The notes: generated by a model from the sequence alone, not told the origin. A DNA stretch of 64,000 nucleotides from Pseudoneobacillus rhizosphaerae (GCF_917563885.1 NZ_CAKJTG010000013.1:1-64000), one strand, 5' to 3'. Shown: positions 18,077-29,687, counted from the first letter of the stretch. Made by a program: numbers and translations.

Positions 18077-19426
18077 TTATGGTTGTAAGGAAGCCTGTGA
18101 TACGTTTTGGGCCATTACATATTTGGTTTCGGCATTTTTTACAATTTCCTGGGCTTTTACATTCTCTTCTATATTAAAGATCTTTACAAATAAGTCCAAT
18201 GCTTTGTCAGCCTCTTTCCCGGAGGCTAGTTCTTTCGCCTGTAAAATCGGATCTTTTAGAAGCTGATTAATAATACTCTTTGTATGTTTATTTAATATTT
18301 TCTTTTCACGATCAGTTAAATTCGGTAGCTTTCGCTCAATACTAATCATTGTTTCTTCCTGAATCGATAACGCTTTATCTCTTAAAGCAGAAATAACAGG
18401 AACAACTCCAAGAGTAGCAAGCCACTGTTTAAATTCTACAATCTCAGCCTCAATGATGAATCTTATCTTTTCCGCCTCTTTTTGACGTTCTTTCATGTTG
18501 GCTTCAACGATACCTTCTAAATCATCTATATCATATAAGAATACATTTTCTAATTCAGCAAGCCTTGGATCAAGGTCGCGAGGTACTGCAATATCTACCA
18601 TAAATAATGGCTTACCCTTACGTAGCTTTTCAACCTGTGCCATCATTTCTTTCGTAATAACAAAATCATTTGCACCAGTAGAGCTAATTAATATATCCGC
18701 TTCTATTAGGGCACATTGTAGCTCTTGAAGTGTTTTAGCAATTCCATTAAAACGGTTAGCTAAATTTTGTGCTTTTTCAAATGTGCGATTAATGACTGTT
18801 ACTTTACTAACACCGTTAGCATGTAAGTTTTGAATCGCAAGCTCTCCCATTTTTCCTGCACCTAATATTAAAACATGCTTGCTTTGTAAAGTTCCAAAAA
18901 TCTTTTTGGCTAATTCAACTGCAGCATAACTAATTGAAACTGCGTTTGCACCAATTTCAGTCTCTGAATGAGCTCTCTTGGCTAGTGTAATCGCCTGTTT
19001 AAATAAATGGTTATATACTGTTCCAGTCGTTTTCTCTTCTTGGCCTAACAAGAAGCTTGTTCGTACCTGACCAAGAATTTGTGTTTCCCCTAATACCATC
19101 GAATTTAAACCGCATGCTACATTGAAAAGATGATTAATTGCACCATCTTGTTCATAAATAAACAGGTAAGGAACAAATTCATCCTGTTCGATTTCAAACC
19201 ATTCTGATAGAAATTCCTTCATATAATATCGACCAGTATGCAATTGATCTACAACGGCATATATTTCCGTTCGATTACAAGTAGAGATAATCACATTTTC
19301 AAGGATGCTTTTCTTTGTTTGCAACTTCTTCATTGCATCCCCTAATTCATTAGGATTAAAAGTTAACCGCTCGCGGATTTCGACAGGGGCAGTTTTATAG
19401 TTTATACCAACAACTAAAATATGCAT
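18077..19426 (-). CDS. hemA: Glutamyl-tRNA reductase
   Basis: First committed step of C5 heme synthesis: NADPH-dependent reduction of glutamyl-tRNA to glutamate-1-semialdehyde. 449 residues. The catalytic cysteine is in [11 protein letters not shown] near residue 50, [20 protein letters not shown] is the family signature, the NADPH fold starts at [13 protein letters not shown], and a helical dimerisation domain ends the protein. It is the first gene of the operon. No PerR-box-like palindrome is visible upstream. Confidence 0.97.
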   Translation of the reverse strand: MHILVVGINYKTAPVEIRERLTFNPNELGDAMKKLQTKKSILENVIISTCNRTEIYAVVDQLHTGRYYMKEFLSEWFEIEQDEFVPYLFIYEQDGAINHLFNVACGLNSMVLGETQILGQVRTSFLLGQEEKTTGTVYNHLFKQAITLAKRAHSETEIGANAVSISYAAVELAKKIFGTLQSKHVLILGAGKMGELAIQNLHANGVSKVTVINRTFEKAQNLANRFNGIAKTLQELQCALIEADILISSTGANDFVITKEMMAQVEKLRKGKPLFMVDIAVPRDLDPRLAELENVFLYDIDDLEGIVEANMKERQKEAEKIRFIIEAEIVEFKQWLATLGVVPVISALRDKALSIQEETMISIERKLPNLTDREKKILNKHTKSIINQLLKDPILQAKELASGKEADKALDLFVKIFNIEENVKAQEIVKNAETKYVMAQNVSQASLQP

Positions 19427-19732
19427 CTTACCCGAACACCCCCTAAATACATTTACTTGTTTTTATATAGTTTGATTATATCATGGCTAATTTCGATTTT
19501 TACGCAAAAAATGTGAACAGAAACCGAAAACCTATGTTAATATGATAGAAAAGTGACTTGTCCAATAAAATCCAATTTTATCTTTAATAGAAAATGACCT
19601 TTATCATTGTATACCTTTTTAAATAAAAAAGGTTAACATAGCATAAAAAATTCACAAATACGACAAAAACCTTCCTTATGTACCTTAACAAAAAAACATA
19701 AGAGATTCAAGTGAAGTGGATGTGGTAGTGGG
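19427..19732. promoter_or_regulatory. Intergenic region with hemA promoter candidate
   Basis: 306 nt between divergent hemA and the small membrane gene at 19733. On the minus strand an extended -10, TG-A-TATAAT (TATAAT at 19475-19480, TG at 19482-19483), lies about 50 nt before hemA; no convincing -35 accompanies it. The rest is AT-rich with nothing else recognisable. Confidence 0.4.
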
Positions 19733-20233
19733 TTGAAAAATCAACGTATTTTTCCAGGAATTATTTTAATAGGATTTGGTGCTTATTTTTACCTGCAACA
19801 GACGCAAATAAACCTATTTAAGGAATTTTATACTTGGCCAACGCTCTTAATAATAGTTGGGATTGCGTTTCTTGGTCAAGCCTATATGGCAAATGAATAT
19901 GAATCAATATTACCAGGTACCATTTTACTTGGCTTCGGCGTACATTTCCATGTCGTTAATAAGCTTGCCCTATGGCCTGATCATATTGGAGCGTTTATAT
20001 TAATTATTGCACTTGGCTTCTTGCTTCGTTACCAAAAGCTAGGGACAGGGCTGTTTCAAGGTTTGTTGTTTCTGGTGTTAGCTGGACTGCTTCTATTTTA
20101 TGATAAAATTGTTAACTGGTTTGGTTTAATTGAAAATGGAGTATCGTTAGCGTGGAAATTCTGGCCAGCGGTATTGATTGTGATTGGAATCTATCTTTTA
20201 CTTAAGAAAGAAAAAAAAAAGAGACATCGGTGA
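19733..20233 (+). CDS. LiaF/LiaI-like multi-pass membrane protein
   Basis: A 166-residue protein with six hydrophobic segments in three FPGIILIGFGxYF / WPxLLIIVGIxFL-type repeats. This is characteristic of the LiaI-LiaF-like transmembrane region (DUF5668), found in envelope-stress modules and many stand-alone proteins. The TTG at 19733 is the only reasonable start; its RBS is weak. It occupies the place of ysxD in B. subtilis, but orthology is uncertain. It ends in a lysine-rich tail and converges on engB. Confidence 0.7.
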   Translation: MKNQRIFPGIILIGFGAYFYLQQTQINLFKEFYTWPTLLIIVGIAFLGQAYMANEYESILPGTILLGFGVHFHVVNKLALWPDHIGAFILIIALGFLLRYQKLGTGLFQGLLFLVLAGLLLFYDKIVNWFGLIENGVSLAWKFWPAVLIVIGIYLLLKKEKKKRHR

Positions 20234-20255
20234 TATTAACCGCTGTCTCTTTTTC
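20214..20255. terminator. Bidirectional terminator
   Basis: AGAGACATCGG (20220-20230) pairs with CCGCTGTCTCT (20240-20250), flanked by an A-run and TTTTTC. It lies between the membrane-protein gene and engB, which converge. Confidence 0.75.
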
Positions 20256-20837
20256 TTACATATATTCTCCCAATACCTTCCATGCTTCATCTTTCCCTAA
20301 ACCTGTTTCAGAAGAGAAAAGGATAATATGATCATGCGGATGGATATCGAGTGTTTCTTTCGTAACTTTCAAATGCTTCTGCCATTTCCCTTTAGGAATT
20401 TTATCGGCTTTTGTTGCTATGATGACACATGGGATTTCGTAATGCTTTAAGAAATCATACATCATGCGGTCATCGGCTGTGGGGGGATGGCGCAGGTCTA
20501 CGATTAGTACGACAGCTTTAAGCTGATCCCTAGTGGTAAAATACGTTTCAATCATTCTTCCCCAAGCTTCACGTTCTGATTTAGATACCTTTGCGTATCC
20601 ATAACCAGGTACATCAACAAAGTGTAAAATTTCATTAATAAGGTAAAAATTTAACGTTTGCGTTTTACCAGGTTTGGATGAAATTCTTGCTAAACCTTTA
20701 CGATTCAGCATCTTATTAATGAAGGACGATTTTCCTACATTCGATCTTCCAGCAAGCGCGAATTCGGGTATCGTCGTATCAGGATACTGTTCCCGTTTTA
20801 CCGCACTTATGACAATGTCCGAGCTAGTTACCTTCAT
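20256..20837 (-). CDS. engB: Ribosome biogenesis GTPase EngB (YsxC)
   Basis: TRAFAC-class GTPase for late 50S assembly; essential in B. subtilis. 193 residues. G1 [13 protein letters not shown]3 [10 protein letters not shown] and G4 ATKAD are present. It overlaps the 3' end of lonA by 14 nt, so the two are co-transcribed. Confidence 0.96.
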   Translation of the reverse strand: MKVTSSDIVISAVKREQYPDTTIPEFALAGRSNVGKSSFINKMLNRKGLARISSKPGKTQTLNFYLINEILHFVDVPGYGYAKVSKSEREAWGRMIETYFTTRDQLKAVVLIVDLRHPPTADDRMMYDFLKHYEIPCVIIATKADKIPKGKWQKHLKVTKETLDIHPHDHIILFSSETGLGKDEAWKVLGEYM

Positions 20838-23160
20838 TATTTACACCATCCACTAACGCATGCTTTAAAACCTCATCAACGTGAGAAACAAGCACAAAAG
20901 TTAAATCTTCCCTTACACTTTCAGGAATATCGTCAATGTCCTTTTCATTATCTTTCGGACAAATAATTTTAGTTAGACCGGCACGATGGGCACTAAGGCT
21001 CTTCTCCTTTAATCCACCGATTGGCAATACCCTACCTCTTAAGGTAATCTCTCCTGTCATCCCTACTTCGCGACGAATTGGAATTCCTGTTAATGCAGAA
21101 ACCAATGCAGTGGCTATTGTAATCCCAGCTGAAGGACCATCCTTTGGCACAGCACCCTCTGGGACGTGGATATGGATATCATGCTTTTCATGGAAATTCT
21201 CATCAATGTTTAACTCTCCGGCTTTCGAACGAATATAACTAAAGGCAGCTTGTGCAGATTCCTTCATCACATCGCCAAGCTTACCCGTTAATACTAACTT
21301 CCCTTTTCCAGGAGCTAGTGAAACCTCAATTTGAAGAGTGTCTCCACCAACAGTTGTATAAGCTAATCCAGTCGCAACGCCTACTTGATTTTCTAGTTCA
21401 GCCTGACCATATCGGAAGATTGTTTTTCCTAAAAATTCTTCCACACTTTTTTCGGTTACAATAACTTTCTTTTTGGTTCCTGAAACAATAATTTTGGCCG
21501 TCTTTCGACATATAGTTGCCAATTGGCGTTCTAAAGAACGCACACCAGCTTCTCTTGTGTAATAACGGATAATTTTTGTAATTGCCTCATCACGGATTTG
21601 AAGTACGCCCTTCGATAAACCATGTTCTTTTACTTGTTTAGGGAGTAAGTGATCCTTTGCAATATGCAGCTTTTCTAATTCTGTGTAGCCTGCAATTGTG
21701 ATAATTTCCATCCGGTCACGTAATGGGCCAGGAATTGTTGATAAATTATTTGCTGTCGCAATAAACATTACCTTCGATAAGTCATACGTTTCTTCAATAT
21801 AATGATCACTAAAGCTGTGGTTTTGTTCAGGGTCTAATACCTCTAGCATCGCTGCAGAAGGATCACCACGGAAATCGTTTGACATTTTATCAATTTCATC
21901 TAATAAAAATACAGGATTTATCGTTCCAGCTTTTTTCATCCCTTGAATGACTCTACCTGGCATAGCCCCTACATAAGTTCGACGATGGCCACGAATTTCA
22001 GATTCATCTCGGACGCCACCAAGAGATACTCGAACAAAATGGCGATTTAGGGATGTGGCAATGGAACGGGCTAGACTTGTTTTACCGACTCCTGGAGGTC
22101 CTGCTAAGCATAAAATCGGACCTTTAAGACTATTAGTCAGTTTTTGTACCGCTAAATACTCTAACACGCGTTCTTTTACTTTTTCTAATCCATAATGGTC
22201 CTCGTGAAGGATTTTCTCAGCCTTATGGATGTCTAAATCATCCTCAGTAGCCTGCGTCCAAGGCAAGGAAATTAACCACTCAAGATAATTGCGAATTACG
22301 GCACTTTCAGCCGAACTAGAAGGTACTTTCTCATATCGATCTAATTCTTTTAAAGCAGTTTTTAATACATGCTCTGGCATTTCAGCTTTTTCAATTTTTT
22401 CTGTAAGCTCGGCAACCTCACCTGTTTTTCCTTCTTTATCGCCTAATTCCTTTTGGATCGCTTTCATTTGTTCACGAAGATAATATTCTTTCTGTGTGCG
22501 TTCCATTGACTTTTTCACGCGCTGACCGATTTTCTTTTCGAGGTTTAGTACCTCTTTTTCGTTATGAATGATATCGATGACCCGGTTAATTCTTTCTTTT
22601 ACATCGAGTGTCTCTAAGATTGTTTGTTTTTCCTTTAGCTTTAAAGGAAGATGTGAAGAAATAATATCAGCCATGCGACCTGGTTCTTCAATATCAGTCA
22701 CTGAGGCATAGGTTTCGGCAGATATTTTTTTAGACATTTTTATGTATTGTTCAAAATAATCAAGCATTGTTCGCATTAAAGCCTGAAGTTCCGCATCCTT
22801 ACTTTCATCGTCATCAAACGTTTGGACAGAAACAGAAAAATAATCAGTATCTGATAAAAATTCTACTACTTCTGCTCTTTTTAGCCCTTCGACTAAAACT
22901 CGAATTGTACCATTAGGAAGCTTTAACATTTGCTTCACTTTTGTAAATGTACCCATAGAATATAAATCTTCTTCAGCAGGTTCATCTAATGATATATCTT
23001 TTTGAGTTGTTAAGAAAATATAATGGTCATCCACCATTGCTTTTTCAAGCGCTTGCACTGATTTTTCACGTCCAACGTCCAAGTGTAACACCATTGTAGG
23101 ATACACAAGCAGCCCTCGTAGAGGAAGTAGAGGAACGTTGTATTCTTTAGGTTTCGCCAT
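20824..23160 (-). CDS. lonA: ATP-dependent protease LonA
   Basis: 778-residue Lon: N-terminal substrate-binding domain ([10 protein letters not shown]) with coiled coil, AAA+ module with Walker [10 protein letters not shown], and a C-terminal Ser/Lys protease domain with the catalytic serine in [10 protein letters not shown]. The ATG at 23160 is used because GGAGGTG sits 7 nt upstream; the earlier in-frame GTG at 23169 lies inside that box. A SigA promoter lies at 23216-23244. Confidence 0.97.
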   Translation of the reverse strand: MAKPKEYNVPLLPLRGLLVYPTMVLHLDVGREKSVQALEKAMVDDHYIFLTTQKDISLDEPAEEDLYSMGTFTKVKQMLKLPNGTIRVLVEGLKRAEVVEFLSDTDYFSVSVQTFDDDESKDAELQALMRTMLDYFEQYIKMSKKISAETYASVTDIEEPGRMADIISSHLPLKLKEKQTILETLDVKERINRVIDIIHNEKEVLNLEKKIGQRVKKSMERTQKEYYLREQMKAIQKELGDKEGKTGEVAELTEKIEKAEMPEHVLKTALKELDRYEKVPSSSAESAVIRNYLEWLISLPWTQATEDDLDIHKAEKILHEDHYGLEKVKERVLEYLAVQKLTNSLKGPILCLAGPPGVGKTSLARSIATSLNRHFVRVSLGGVRDESEIRGHRRTYVGAMPGRVIQGMKKAGTINPVFLLDEIDKMSNDFRGDPSAAMLEVLDPEQNHSFSDHYIEETYDLSKVMFIATANNLSTIPGPLRDRMEIITIAGYTELEKLHIAKDHLLPKQVKEHGLSKGVLQIRDEAITKIIRYYTREAGVRSLERQLATICRKTAKIIVSGTKKKVIVTEKSVEEFLGKTIFRYGQAELENQVGVATGLAYTTVGGDTLQIEVSLAPGKGKLVLTGKLGDVMKESAQAAFSYIRSKAGELNIDENFHEKHDIHIHVPEGAVPKDGPSAGITIATALVSALTGIPIRREVGMTGEITLRGRVLPIGGLKEKSLSAHRAGLTKIICPKDNEKDIDDIPESVREDLTFVLVSHVDEVLKHALVDGVNNEGN

Positions 23161-23215
23161 GCGAAGCACCTCCAGTTTTCACCGTAATATTTGCCTATTA
23201 AGCAATCTTTGTACA

Positions 23216-23244
23216 ATTCTAACGTATTTAGGAAAAAGTGTCTA
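23216..23244 (-). promoter_or_regulatory. SigA promoter of lonA-engB
   Basis: TAGACA (23239-23244), 17 nt and TAGAAT (23216-23221) on the minus strand, each one base from consensus, about 55 nt before the lonA start. Confidence 0.6.
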
Positions 23245-23368
23245 TTTTTAACGAAGCCAGTTGGCTCTTTAATCGACAATTAAACCCTTATTCATTTTAT
23301 TAATGATAACCTCTTTACTATTATCAATATTTTTACCCTTTTTTATGTTTAGGGACTAACTACCAACT

Positions 23369-23408
23369 AAAAAACTTCGGTTAATTATGCTAAACCGAAG
23401 TTTTTAAC
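23369..23408 (-). terminator. Terminator of lonB
   Basis: AAAAACTTCGGTT pairs with AACCGAAGTTTTT across a short loop directly after the lonB stop. Confidence 0.8.
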
Positions 23409-23411
23409 TTA

Positions 23412-25100
23412 TTATATAGACTCTTTTTTCGAAAGATCAAATGAAGCAGGAATTGAATCAATTGGTAATGGAATCGAATCCGAAATATACCGTTTTTGAT
23501 GAAGGGCTACATCAAAGACTTCTTCGAGATGAGTAACAGTCACAATATCAATACCCTTAATTTCATTTAAGATTGATTGTTTATTTTCTATTGGTATAAT
23601 AACTGTTTTTGCACCAGCTTTTTTTGCTGCAATTATCTTTGGATACACTCCTCCAATTGGCTTTACATGTCCATGGATTCCAATTTCACCTGTCATCGCG
23701 ACAGTATGATCAACTGGGATTTTATAAATCGCAGAATAAATACCAGTTGCCATCGCAATTCCTGCCGAAGGACCATCAATCGGAACGCCGCCTGGGAAGT
23801 TTACATGTATATCAAAATCATTCGCGGGTACTCCCATTGATCGTAACACTGTTAATACGTTTTCAATAGACCCTTTTGCCATACTTTTACGGCGTATTGA
23901 CTTTCCGCTACTTCCGATACTCTCTTCCTCAACAATACCCGTAATATTTATTGAGCCCTTATCCTTCGCAGGAATAACAGTTACTTCAATTTCAAGCAAC
24001 GCTCCCGAATTGGGACCATATACTGCCAAGCCATTTACCAATCCTATTGACGAATTATCATTGATTTTTTTCTCCATCCGAGGTGTTAATTGACTAGAGT
24101 GAACCACCCATTCGATATCTTCATCTTTAATATTTAATCGATCTTCTGTAATCGCAATCCCAGCAGCCGTTTGAATAATGTTAACTGCTTCACGACCATT
24201 TCTAGCATAATTTGATAATATAGCTACTCCAGTATCAGCGATTTGAAGCTTAACCTTGGCCGCTGCTTTTTTAGCAATCAAAGCAATTTCCTCTTGATTA
24301 AGCTCTCTAAAAAACACTTCCATACACCGTGAACGGATAGCTGGTGGGATTTCACTAGGTGTTCTCGTTGTAGCCCCCACTAGGCGAAAATCAGCTGGAA
24401 GACCATTTTTAAAAATATCATGTATATGATTTGGGATTTGAGTATTTTCTTCATGATAGTAAGCACTTTCCAAAAACACTTTTCTGTCCTCTAATACTTT
24501 AAGAAGTTTATTCATTTGAATTTGATGAAGTTCCCCAATCTCATCAATGAACAAAACTCCTCCGTGAGCATTTGTTACAGCACCTTGTTTAGGTTGAGGA
24601 ATTCCAGCTTGTCCCATTGCTCCGGCACCTTGATAAATCGGATCATGTACAGAACCAATTAAAGGATCTGCAATCCCTCTTTCATCAAACCTTGCCGTAG
24701 TTGCATCTAACTCTATAAAAACCGAAGCCGGTTTGAATGGTGATTTTTGATTTCTTTTTGCTTCTTCTAACACTAAACGAGCTGCAGCAGTTTTCCCAAC
24801 TCCAGGGGGTCCATAAATAATGACATGCTGTGGATTTGGACTACAAAGTGCAGCCTTCAAGGCTTTAATTCCATCCTCTTGGCCAACAATATCCTGAAAA
24901 CTATTTGGACGGACTTTTTCAGAAAGTGGCTCAGTTAATGAGATTGACCTCATCTTACGAAGCTGTTCCATTTCTTTCCGAGATTCTTTATCAATCGAAA
25001 TTTTTTGTGTCCGCTGTCCTTTTAGTAAATTCCAGAAATATAAGCCAATAATAACCCCAAAAAACAGTTGTATGATTAAGGCAATTCCCGTCCAACTCAT
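23412..25100 (-). CDS. lonB: Membrane-linked ATP-dependent protease LonB
   Basis: 562 residues: an N-terminal hydrophobic helix (GIALIIQLFFGVIIGLYFW), AAA+ domain with Walker [12 protein letters not shown] and Walker B VLFIDEIG, and a Lon-type protease domain with PIDGPSAGIAMATG and a catalytic lysine in AAKKAGAKTV. In B. subtilis LonB is a forespore protease. The SigF-type promoter found here agrees. Confidence 0.94.
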   Translation of the reverse strand: MSWTGIALIIQLFFGVIIGLYFWNLLKGQRTQKISIDKESRKEMEQLRKMRSISLTEPLSEKVRPNSFQDIVGQEDGIKALKAALCSPNPQHVIIYGPPGVGKTAAARLVLEEAKRNQKSPFKPASVFIELDATTARFDERGIADPLIGSVHDPIYQGAGAMGQAGIPQPKQGAVTNAHGGVLFIDEIGELHQIQMNKLLKVLEDRKVFLESAYYHEENTQIPNHIHDIFKNGLPADFRLVGATTRTPSEIPPAIRSRCMEVFFRELNQEEIALIAKKAAAKVKLQIADTGVAILSNYARNGREAVNIIQTAAGIAITEDRLNIKDEDIEWVVHSSQLTPRMEKKINDNSSIGLVNGLAVYGPNSGALLEIEVTVIPAKDKGSINITGIVEEESIGSSGKSIRRKSMAKGSIENVLTVLRSMGVPANDFDIHVNFPGGVPIDGPSAGIAMATGIYSAIYKIPVDHTVAMTGEIGIHGHVKPIGGVYPKIIAAKKAGAKTVIIPIENKQSILNEIKGIDIVTVTHLEEVFDVALHQKRYISDSIPLPIDSIPASFDLSKKESI

Positions 25101-25136
25101 CTTATTCCTCCCACTATTACGATATCAATATATGCT

Positions 25137-25165
25137 ATTATCTCCGCAAGCCAGATGGAATAAAC
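25137..25165 (-). promoter_or_regulatory. SigF promoter of lonB
   Basis: GTTTA (25161-25165), 15 nt and GGAGATAAT (25137-25145) on the minus strand match the forespore SigF pattern GywTA-N15-GGnnAnAnT, about 35 nt before the lonB start. Confidence 0.6.
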
Positions 25166-25267
25166 AAGGAATTTTTAGAAAAGATTCATTTGAAGGGGAT
25201 TTATAGGAATAGTTCCTTAACAAACTTTAAAAATATTGCAGTCAATCTGAGTGATTTGGGGCTTTTC

Positions 25268-25312
25268 AAAAAGCACAAAAAACTCGCCACAAAAATATGG
25301 CGAGTAAAAAAT
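25268..25312 (-). terminator. Terminator of clpX
   Basis: ACTCGCCA (25282-25289) pairs with TGGCGAGT (25298-25305); T-runs flank both sides. It directly follows the clpX stop. Confidence 0.8.
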
Positions 25313-25315
25313 CAT

Positions 25316-26575
25316 CTAAGCAGAACGTTCCTGTTCCAAAACAGAACCATCCTCAAGAACAAGCTTAGGAATACTATTTTCCAATACAGACTCCTTCGTA
25401 ATAACACACTTAGTAATATCATTACGTGAAGGTAAATCAAACATAACATCTAACATAATGCCCTCGTTAATAGATCGTAGACCACGAGCTCCCGTTTTAC
25501 GCTCAATTGCCTTTTTCGCAATTTCCAGTAGCGCACCTTCTTCAAACTCTAAATCAACATTATCCAACTCAAGCATCTTTTGATATTGCTTAACAAGAGC
25601 ATTTTTAGGCTTAGTTAAGATTTCAATTAAAGCAGCTTCATCTAATTGCTCTAAACTCGCAATTACTGGTAGACGACCAATAAATTCTGGAATTAACCCA
25701 AATCTTAATAAATCCTCAGGTAATACTTTGGAAAGTAATTCTTTTTGGCTTATTTCTAGTTGTTTATTATCCCCGCCGAAACCAATTACTTTTTGTCCAA
25801 GACGACGTTTAATGATTGGTTCAATACCGTCAAACGCTCCGCCACAAATGAATAGGATATTAGTCGTATCAATTTGAATAAATTCTTGATGTGGATGCTT
25901 ACGGCCACCTTGTGGTGGAACACTTGCCACGGTACCTTCTAAGATTTTCAGTAATGCTTGTTGCACACCTTCTCCAGAAACGTCACGAGTAATCGATGGA
26001 TTTTCTGATTTACGGGCAATTTTATCAATTTCATCGATATAAATAATGCCCTTTTCTGCTTTCTCCACATCATAATCAGCAGATTGGATGAGCTTTAATA
26101 AAATATTTTCAACGTCTTCACCTACATATCCTGCTTCTGTTAAGGAAGTTGCATCTGCAATGGCAAATGGAACATTTAGGATACGGGCCAAAGTTTGAGC
26201 TAGTAAAGTTTTTCCACTACCAGTAGGTCCAATCATGGCAATGTTACTCTTTGATAATTCCACATCATCAATTTTACTATTAGAGTTAATCCGTTTGTAA
26301 TGATTATATACGGCTACAGCGAGTGACTTTTTAGCCTGGTCCTGACCGATAACATATTCATCTAGAATTTCTCGGATTTCCTTTGGTTTCGGAACATCTT
26401 TAAATTCTACTTCTTCTTCTGTTCCTAGCTCCTCTTCAACGATCTCAGTACAAAGCTCAATACACTCGTCACATATATAGACACCTGGTCCGGCAACTAA
26501 TTTACGAACTTGATCTTGGGTTTTTCCACAGAATGAGCATTTTAACTGCCCTTTTTCATCATTAAATTTGAACAA
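25316..26575 (-). CDS. clpX: ATP-dependent Clp protease ATP-binding subunit ClpX
   Basis: 419-residue unfoldase for ClpP. The N-terminal C4 zinc finger (CSFCGK...CDECIELC), Walker [13 protein letters not shown], Walker [10 protein letters not shown] and the ClpP-docking loop KVIGFGGD are all present. Confidence 0.98.
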   Translation of the reverse strand: MFKFNDEKGQLKCSFCGKTQDQVRKLVAGPGVYICDECIELCTEIVEEELGTEEEVEFKDVPKPKEIREILDEYVIGQDQAKKSLAVAVYNHYKRINSNSKIDDVELSKSNIAMIGPTGSGKTLLAQTLARILNVPFAIADATSLTEAGYVGEDVENILLKLIQSADYDVEKAEKGIIYIDEIDKIARKSENPSITRDVSGEGVQQALLKILEGTVASVPPQGGRKHPHQEFIQIDTTNILFICGGAFDGIEPIIKRRLGQKVIGFGGDNKQLEISQKELLSKVLPEDLLRFGLIPEFIGRLPVIASLEQLDEAALIEILTKPKNALVKQYQKMLELDNVDLEFEEGALLEIAKKAIERKTGARGLRSINEGIMLDVMFDLPSRNDITKCVITKESVLENSIPKLVLEDGSVLEQERSA

Positions 26576-26963
26576 ATTTTTTCACCCCTTGAGAGAACTT
26601 CTGACTCTGATTAAAGCTACGGATTTTAAAAGAAAATAAGAAAAACTATTCCACTTTTCTAAAATTTTCTTAATGTTATGTATTGGATTGTAACACATTT
26701 TATGTACGGACAGGAAATAATAACTCTCGGATAAGAGTCGTTTTATTGATATGTATATGTATGGATATATTTACTTTTAAATCCGTTACTAAAAAAATAC
26801 CGTACGAATTAAGCTTAACCAAATTTCAGTAAAATAAATCGTAAGTACAAGATTTCGTTCATATGTATAGACTATTTAGATACAAAATGGTCTGATTGAA
26901 TAAAAGCTTTTTTATTGTAAAAACAAGGCACGATAAGATCGTGCCCTGCTTTAAAACTTAAGA
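26576..26963. promoter_or_regulatory. tig-clpX intergenic region
   Basis: 388 nt. At 26927-26945 GGCACGAT-AAG-ATCGTGCC plus a T-run on the minus strand terminates tig. A candidate clpX promoter with an extended -10, TG-T-TACAAT, lies at 26687-26695; no clear -35 is seen. The short inverted repeat ACTCTCGGATAAGAGT lies near 26723-26738. No gene was found here. Confidence 0.5.
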
Positions 26964-28241
26964 TTACTTCTTGTTTTCAACAAGAAAATCTATTGCTTTT
27001 TTCAATTGTAAATCAGCTTTTAATCCGCTAACGCCACCTAAAGCATTTTTGATATTATCAACAGTCATGTTGTAAACTTTAGCCATATTTTGTAGCTCAT
27101 TTTCAACATCTTCATCAGTTGCTTCAATATTTTCAGCTTTTGCGATTGCTTCAAGCGTTAAGTTTGCACGAACACGGATTGCTGCTTCTTCTTTCATTTG
27201 CTCACGAAGAACATCTTCGTTTTGTCCAGAGAATTGGAAGTATAGCTCAAGGTTCATTCCTTGCATTTGTAAACGTTGCTCGAACTCATTCATCATGCGG
27301 TCAAGCTCAGTGTCGACCATAGCTTCTGGAACATCAACTTCAGCATTATTAGCTGCAGCTTCAACTACGGCATCACGAACATGATGCTCAGCTTGGTGTT
27401 CTTTATCGCTAACTAGGCGGTTTTTAATTTTTTCTTTTAAAGCATCTAAGCTTTCAACTTCATCATCTACATCTTTAGCAAATTCGTCATCTAATGCAGG
27501 AAGTTGTTTTGTTTTGATTTCATGTAAAGTTACTTTGAAAACAGCTGGCTTTCCAGCAAGCTCAGTAGCATGGTATTCTTCAGGGAAGTTTACTTCTACA
27601 TCTTTAGACTCACCAGTAGCTGTTCCTACTAACTGATCTTCAAATCCTGGAATGAATGAATTAGAACCTAGCTCTAATGAGTAATTTTCAGCTTTCCCAC
27701 CTTCAAATGCTTCACCATCAACAAAGCCTTCGAAGTCGATTACAACTGTATCACCATTTTCAGCAGTTCCTTCTTCTTTTACAACAAGCTCAGCTTGACG
27801 CTCCTGAAGAGTTTTAATTTCGTTATCTACATCTTCATCAGAAACAGTAACGTCTAATGCTTCAACTTCTAAGCCTTTATATTCACCAAGCTTAACTTCT
27901 GGCTTAACGATAACTGTAGCTTTGAAAATAAGGTTTTGTCCCTTTTCCATTTGTTCGATGTCGATTTCAGGACGATCAACTGGCTCGATTCCTGTTTCAA
28001 CAATAGCACTAGCATATGCTTCAGGCAGAAGTATGTCTAACGCATCTTGGTAAAGAGACTCTACTCCAAAACGTTGTTCAAAAAGTCCACGAGGCATTTT
28101 TCCTTTACGAAATCCTGGAACGTTTACTTTCTTAACAACTTTTTGGAACGCTGCGTCCAAACCTTTTGTTACTTCTGCTGCTTCAACTTCCACAGTAAGG
28201 ACACCGCGGTTTCCTTCTAACTTTTCCCACTTTGCAGACAT
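26964..28241 (-). CDS. tig: Trigger factor
   Basis: 425-residue ribosome-bound chaperone and prolyl isomerase. The ribosome-binding motif is in [18 protein letters not shown] near residue 45, an FKBP domain spans about 150-245, and a helical C-terminal cradle ends the protein. Confidence 0.98.
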   Translation of the reverse strand: MSAKWEKLEGNRGVLTVEVEAAEVTKGLDAAFQKVVKKVNVPGFRKGKMPRGLFEQRFGVESLYQDALDILLPEAYASAIVETGIEPVDRPEIDIEQMEKGQNLIFKATVIVKPEVKLGEYKGLEVEALDVTVSDEDVDNEIKTLQERQAELVVKEEGTAENGDTVVIDFEGFVDGEAFEGGKAENYSLELGSNSFIPGFEDQLVGTATGESKDVEVNFPEEYHATELAGKPAVFKVTLHEIKTKQLPALDDEFAKDVDDEVESLDALKEKIKNRLVSDKEHQAEHHVRDAVVEAAANNAEVDVPEAMVDTELDRMMNEFEQRLQMQGMNLELYFQFSGQNEDVLREQMKEEAAIRVRANLTLEAIAKAENIEATDEDVENELQNMAKVYNMTVDNIKNALGGVSGLKADLQLKKAIDFLVENKK

Positions 28242-28364
28242 TTACATTTCCCTCCAAAATCTATTTATCATTTCATTAAGTATTATTGGTTGAATATTTC
28301 TTGCCTTACAAGTTCATATCCATCCTCATGTAAAATATGTTATTTCACACATTACAACCACTAC

Positions 28365-28392
28365 ATTATAACATACGATTCCTTTCTTTCAA
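28365..28392 (-). promoter_or_regulatory. SigA promoter of tig
   Basis: TTGAAA (28387-28392), 16 nt and TATAAT (28365-28370) on the minus strand. It lies in the short space after ysoA. Confidence 0.65.
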
Positions 28393-28401
28393 CATCCTAG
28401 A

Positions 28402-29430
28402 CTATATAATAGGAGAAGAAATTTCTTCTAATTCTCTAATAAAGAGGATCGTTTTACTAATAGCTTCTTGTTCAACTTCATATTTTTTTGCCAGTTTGTC
28501 TATTGAAATTGTTTCACCATGGTACTCTAGTGCAATAAAATGATAGGCCGCAGCCCAAATATAAGGGTTTTGCGGAACACGTTCTATCGGAAATAGAAGA
28601 AAGGAATGACGATTCATAATAGCTTTAATACTTTCATAGAGAGTAGGATTTCTTTGTTCGATTACTCGCTTAAAAATATTGGTAATATCAGGACTGTCTA
28701 AATATAAATCAATTGCAACTAGTTGATCTGGATTAATAGAAAGAGTTTGATTAAATTTAACGAGTACGAGTTCTTCGCTAACTTCTTGTTCCTTTAGTAA
28801 TTGGAGAAGCATCGTTTTAAGAAACGGATGCCCCTTATCTAGCTGCAAGTATTCTTTAATCCCTCTTAAATAGACCCTAACGTTTGCATGGGCTAATCCA
28901 GCTATGGCAAGAAACTGATCATTTAAGTTTTTATATTGTAATATATCGAAATCCTTGCCTTCATCATAATCGTAAGAACACTGACTCGTTTTACTAAATT
29001 CAGTCTCAATTTTCCTTTTACTAAATTCGAGGATTTTAGTAAAGTTATCTAATTTATCAAGTGGCACCTCTCGCTCATCAATCAGTGCTTGAATAGTAGA
29101 GACAATTTCCTCATATTCGTTTAATTGAAGTAATATCATGATATAAACATCAAATAATTGGAAATAATCACTGAAACCTTTATGAAGGCTGTCCTGTGCT
29201 AGATTTTTAGCTGCTAATAGGTTGCCTGCTTCAAAATAGGCAATGATTAATCCAAGAGCAATTTCTTCATTTTCCTGAGCCAATTCCCTGCCATTCTCTA
29301 AAAATTCAATAGCTTCAGTAAATCTTTTATTCTTGATTTTCTCTAAACCTTTTTCCATCAAAAGCTTATCCACATTAGGAAAAAGAAAGATATTATCTTT
29401 ATGTGGCTTGTTTTTCTTTCGCTTTTTCAT
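28402..29430 (-). CDS. ysoA: TPR-like protein YsoA
   Basis: A 342-residue TPR-repeat protein in the same position as B. subtilis ysoA, next to tig. Helical pairs of TPR type span about residues 20-130 (LEKIKNKRFTEAIEFLENGRELA). The rest is helical with no catalytic motif visible. It begins with a very basic MKKRKKNKPHK stretch. A chaperone or scaffolding role is inference only. Confidence 0.85.
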   Translation of the reverse strand: MKKRKKNKPHKDNIFLFPNVDKLLMEKGLEKIKNKRFTEAIEFLENGRELAQENEEIALGLIIAYFEAGNLLAAKNLAQDSLHKGFSDYFQLFDVYIMILLQLNEYEEIVSTIQALIDEREVPLDKLDNFTKILEFSKRKIETEFSKTSQCSYDYDEGKDFDILQYKNLNDQFLAIAGLAHANVRVYLRGIKEYLQLDKGHPFLKTMLLQLLKEQEVSEELVLVKFNQTLSINPDQLVAIDLYLDSPDITNIFKRVIEQRNPTLYESIKAIMNRHSFLLFPIERVPQNPYIWAAAYHFIALEYHGETISIDKLAKKYEVEQEAISKTILFIRELEEISSPII

Positions 29431-29488
29431 AGCATTTCCGCCTTAAACGTTTCTTGTACGTTAGTGTAGCATGGTGATTCTTAAAACA

Positions 29489-29520
29489 CAAAAAACTCAC
29501 TTATTGTAAGTGAGTTTTTT
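29489..29520. terminator. Terminator of tRNA-Arg
   Basis: AAAAACTCACTTA-TTG-TAAGTGAGTTTTTT is a near-perfect hairpin 12 nt past the tRNA 3' end. Confidence 0.8.
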
Positions 29521-29532
29521 GTGTTTTTGGTA

Positions 29533-29606
<74 letters not shown>

Positions 29607-29633
29607 ATAATATAATTCCTTAAGACATTTTTT

Positions 29634-29662
29634 ATTATAGTAGTATGACAACAAAAAGTCAA
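29634..29662 (-). promoter_or_regulatory. SigA promoter of tRNA-Arg
   Basis: TTGACT (29657-29662), 17 nt and TATAAT (29634-29639) on the minus strand, 28 nt from the tRNA 5' end. Confidence 0.8.
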
Positions 29663-29687
29663 CACATTAATAATATTTTTTTTAAAA

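Noticed and set aside
19427-19732. PerR box before hemA
   Set aside because: B. subtilis hemA is PerR-controlled, but no TTATAATnATTATAA-like palindrome could be found here.
23010-23279. Minus-strand 89-codon frame upstream of and overlapping the lonA start
   Set aside because: Out of frame with lonA and covering its promoter and RBS; no family resemblance.
25190-25429. Plus-strand 79-codon frame over the clpX terminator
   Set aside because: Antisense to the clpX C-terminus and its terminator hairpin; composition unlike a protein.
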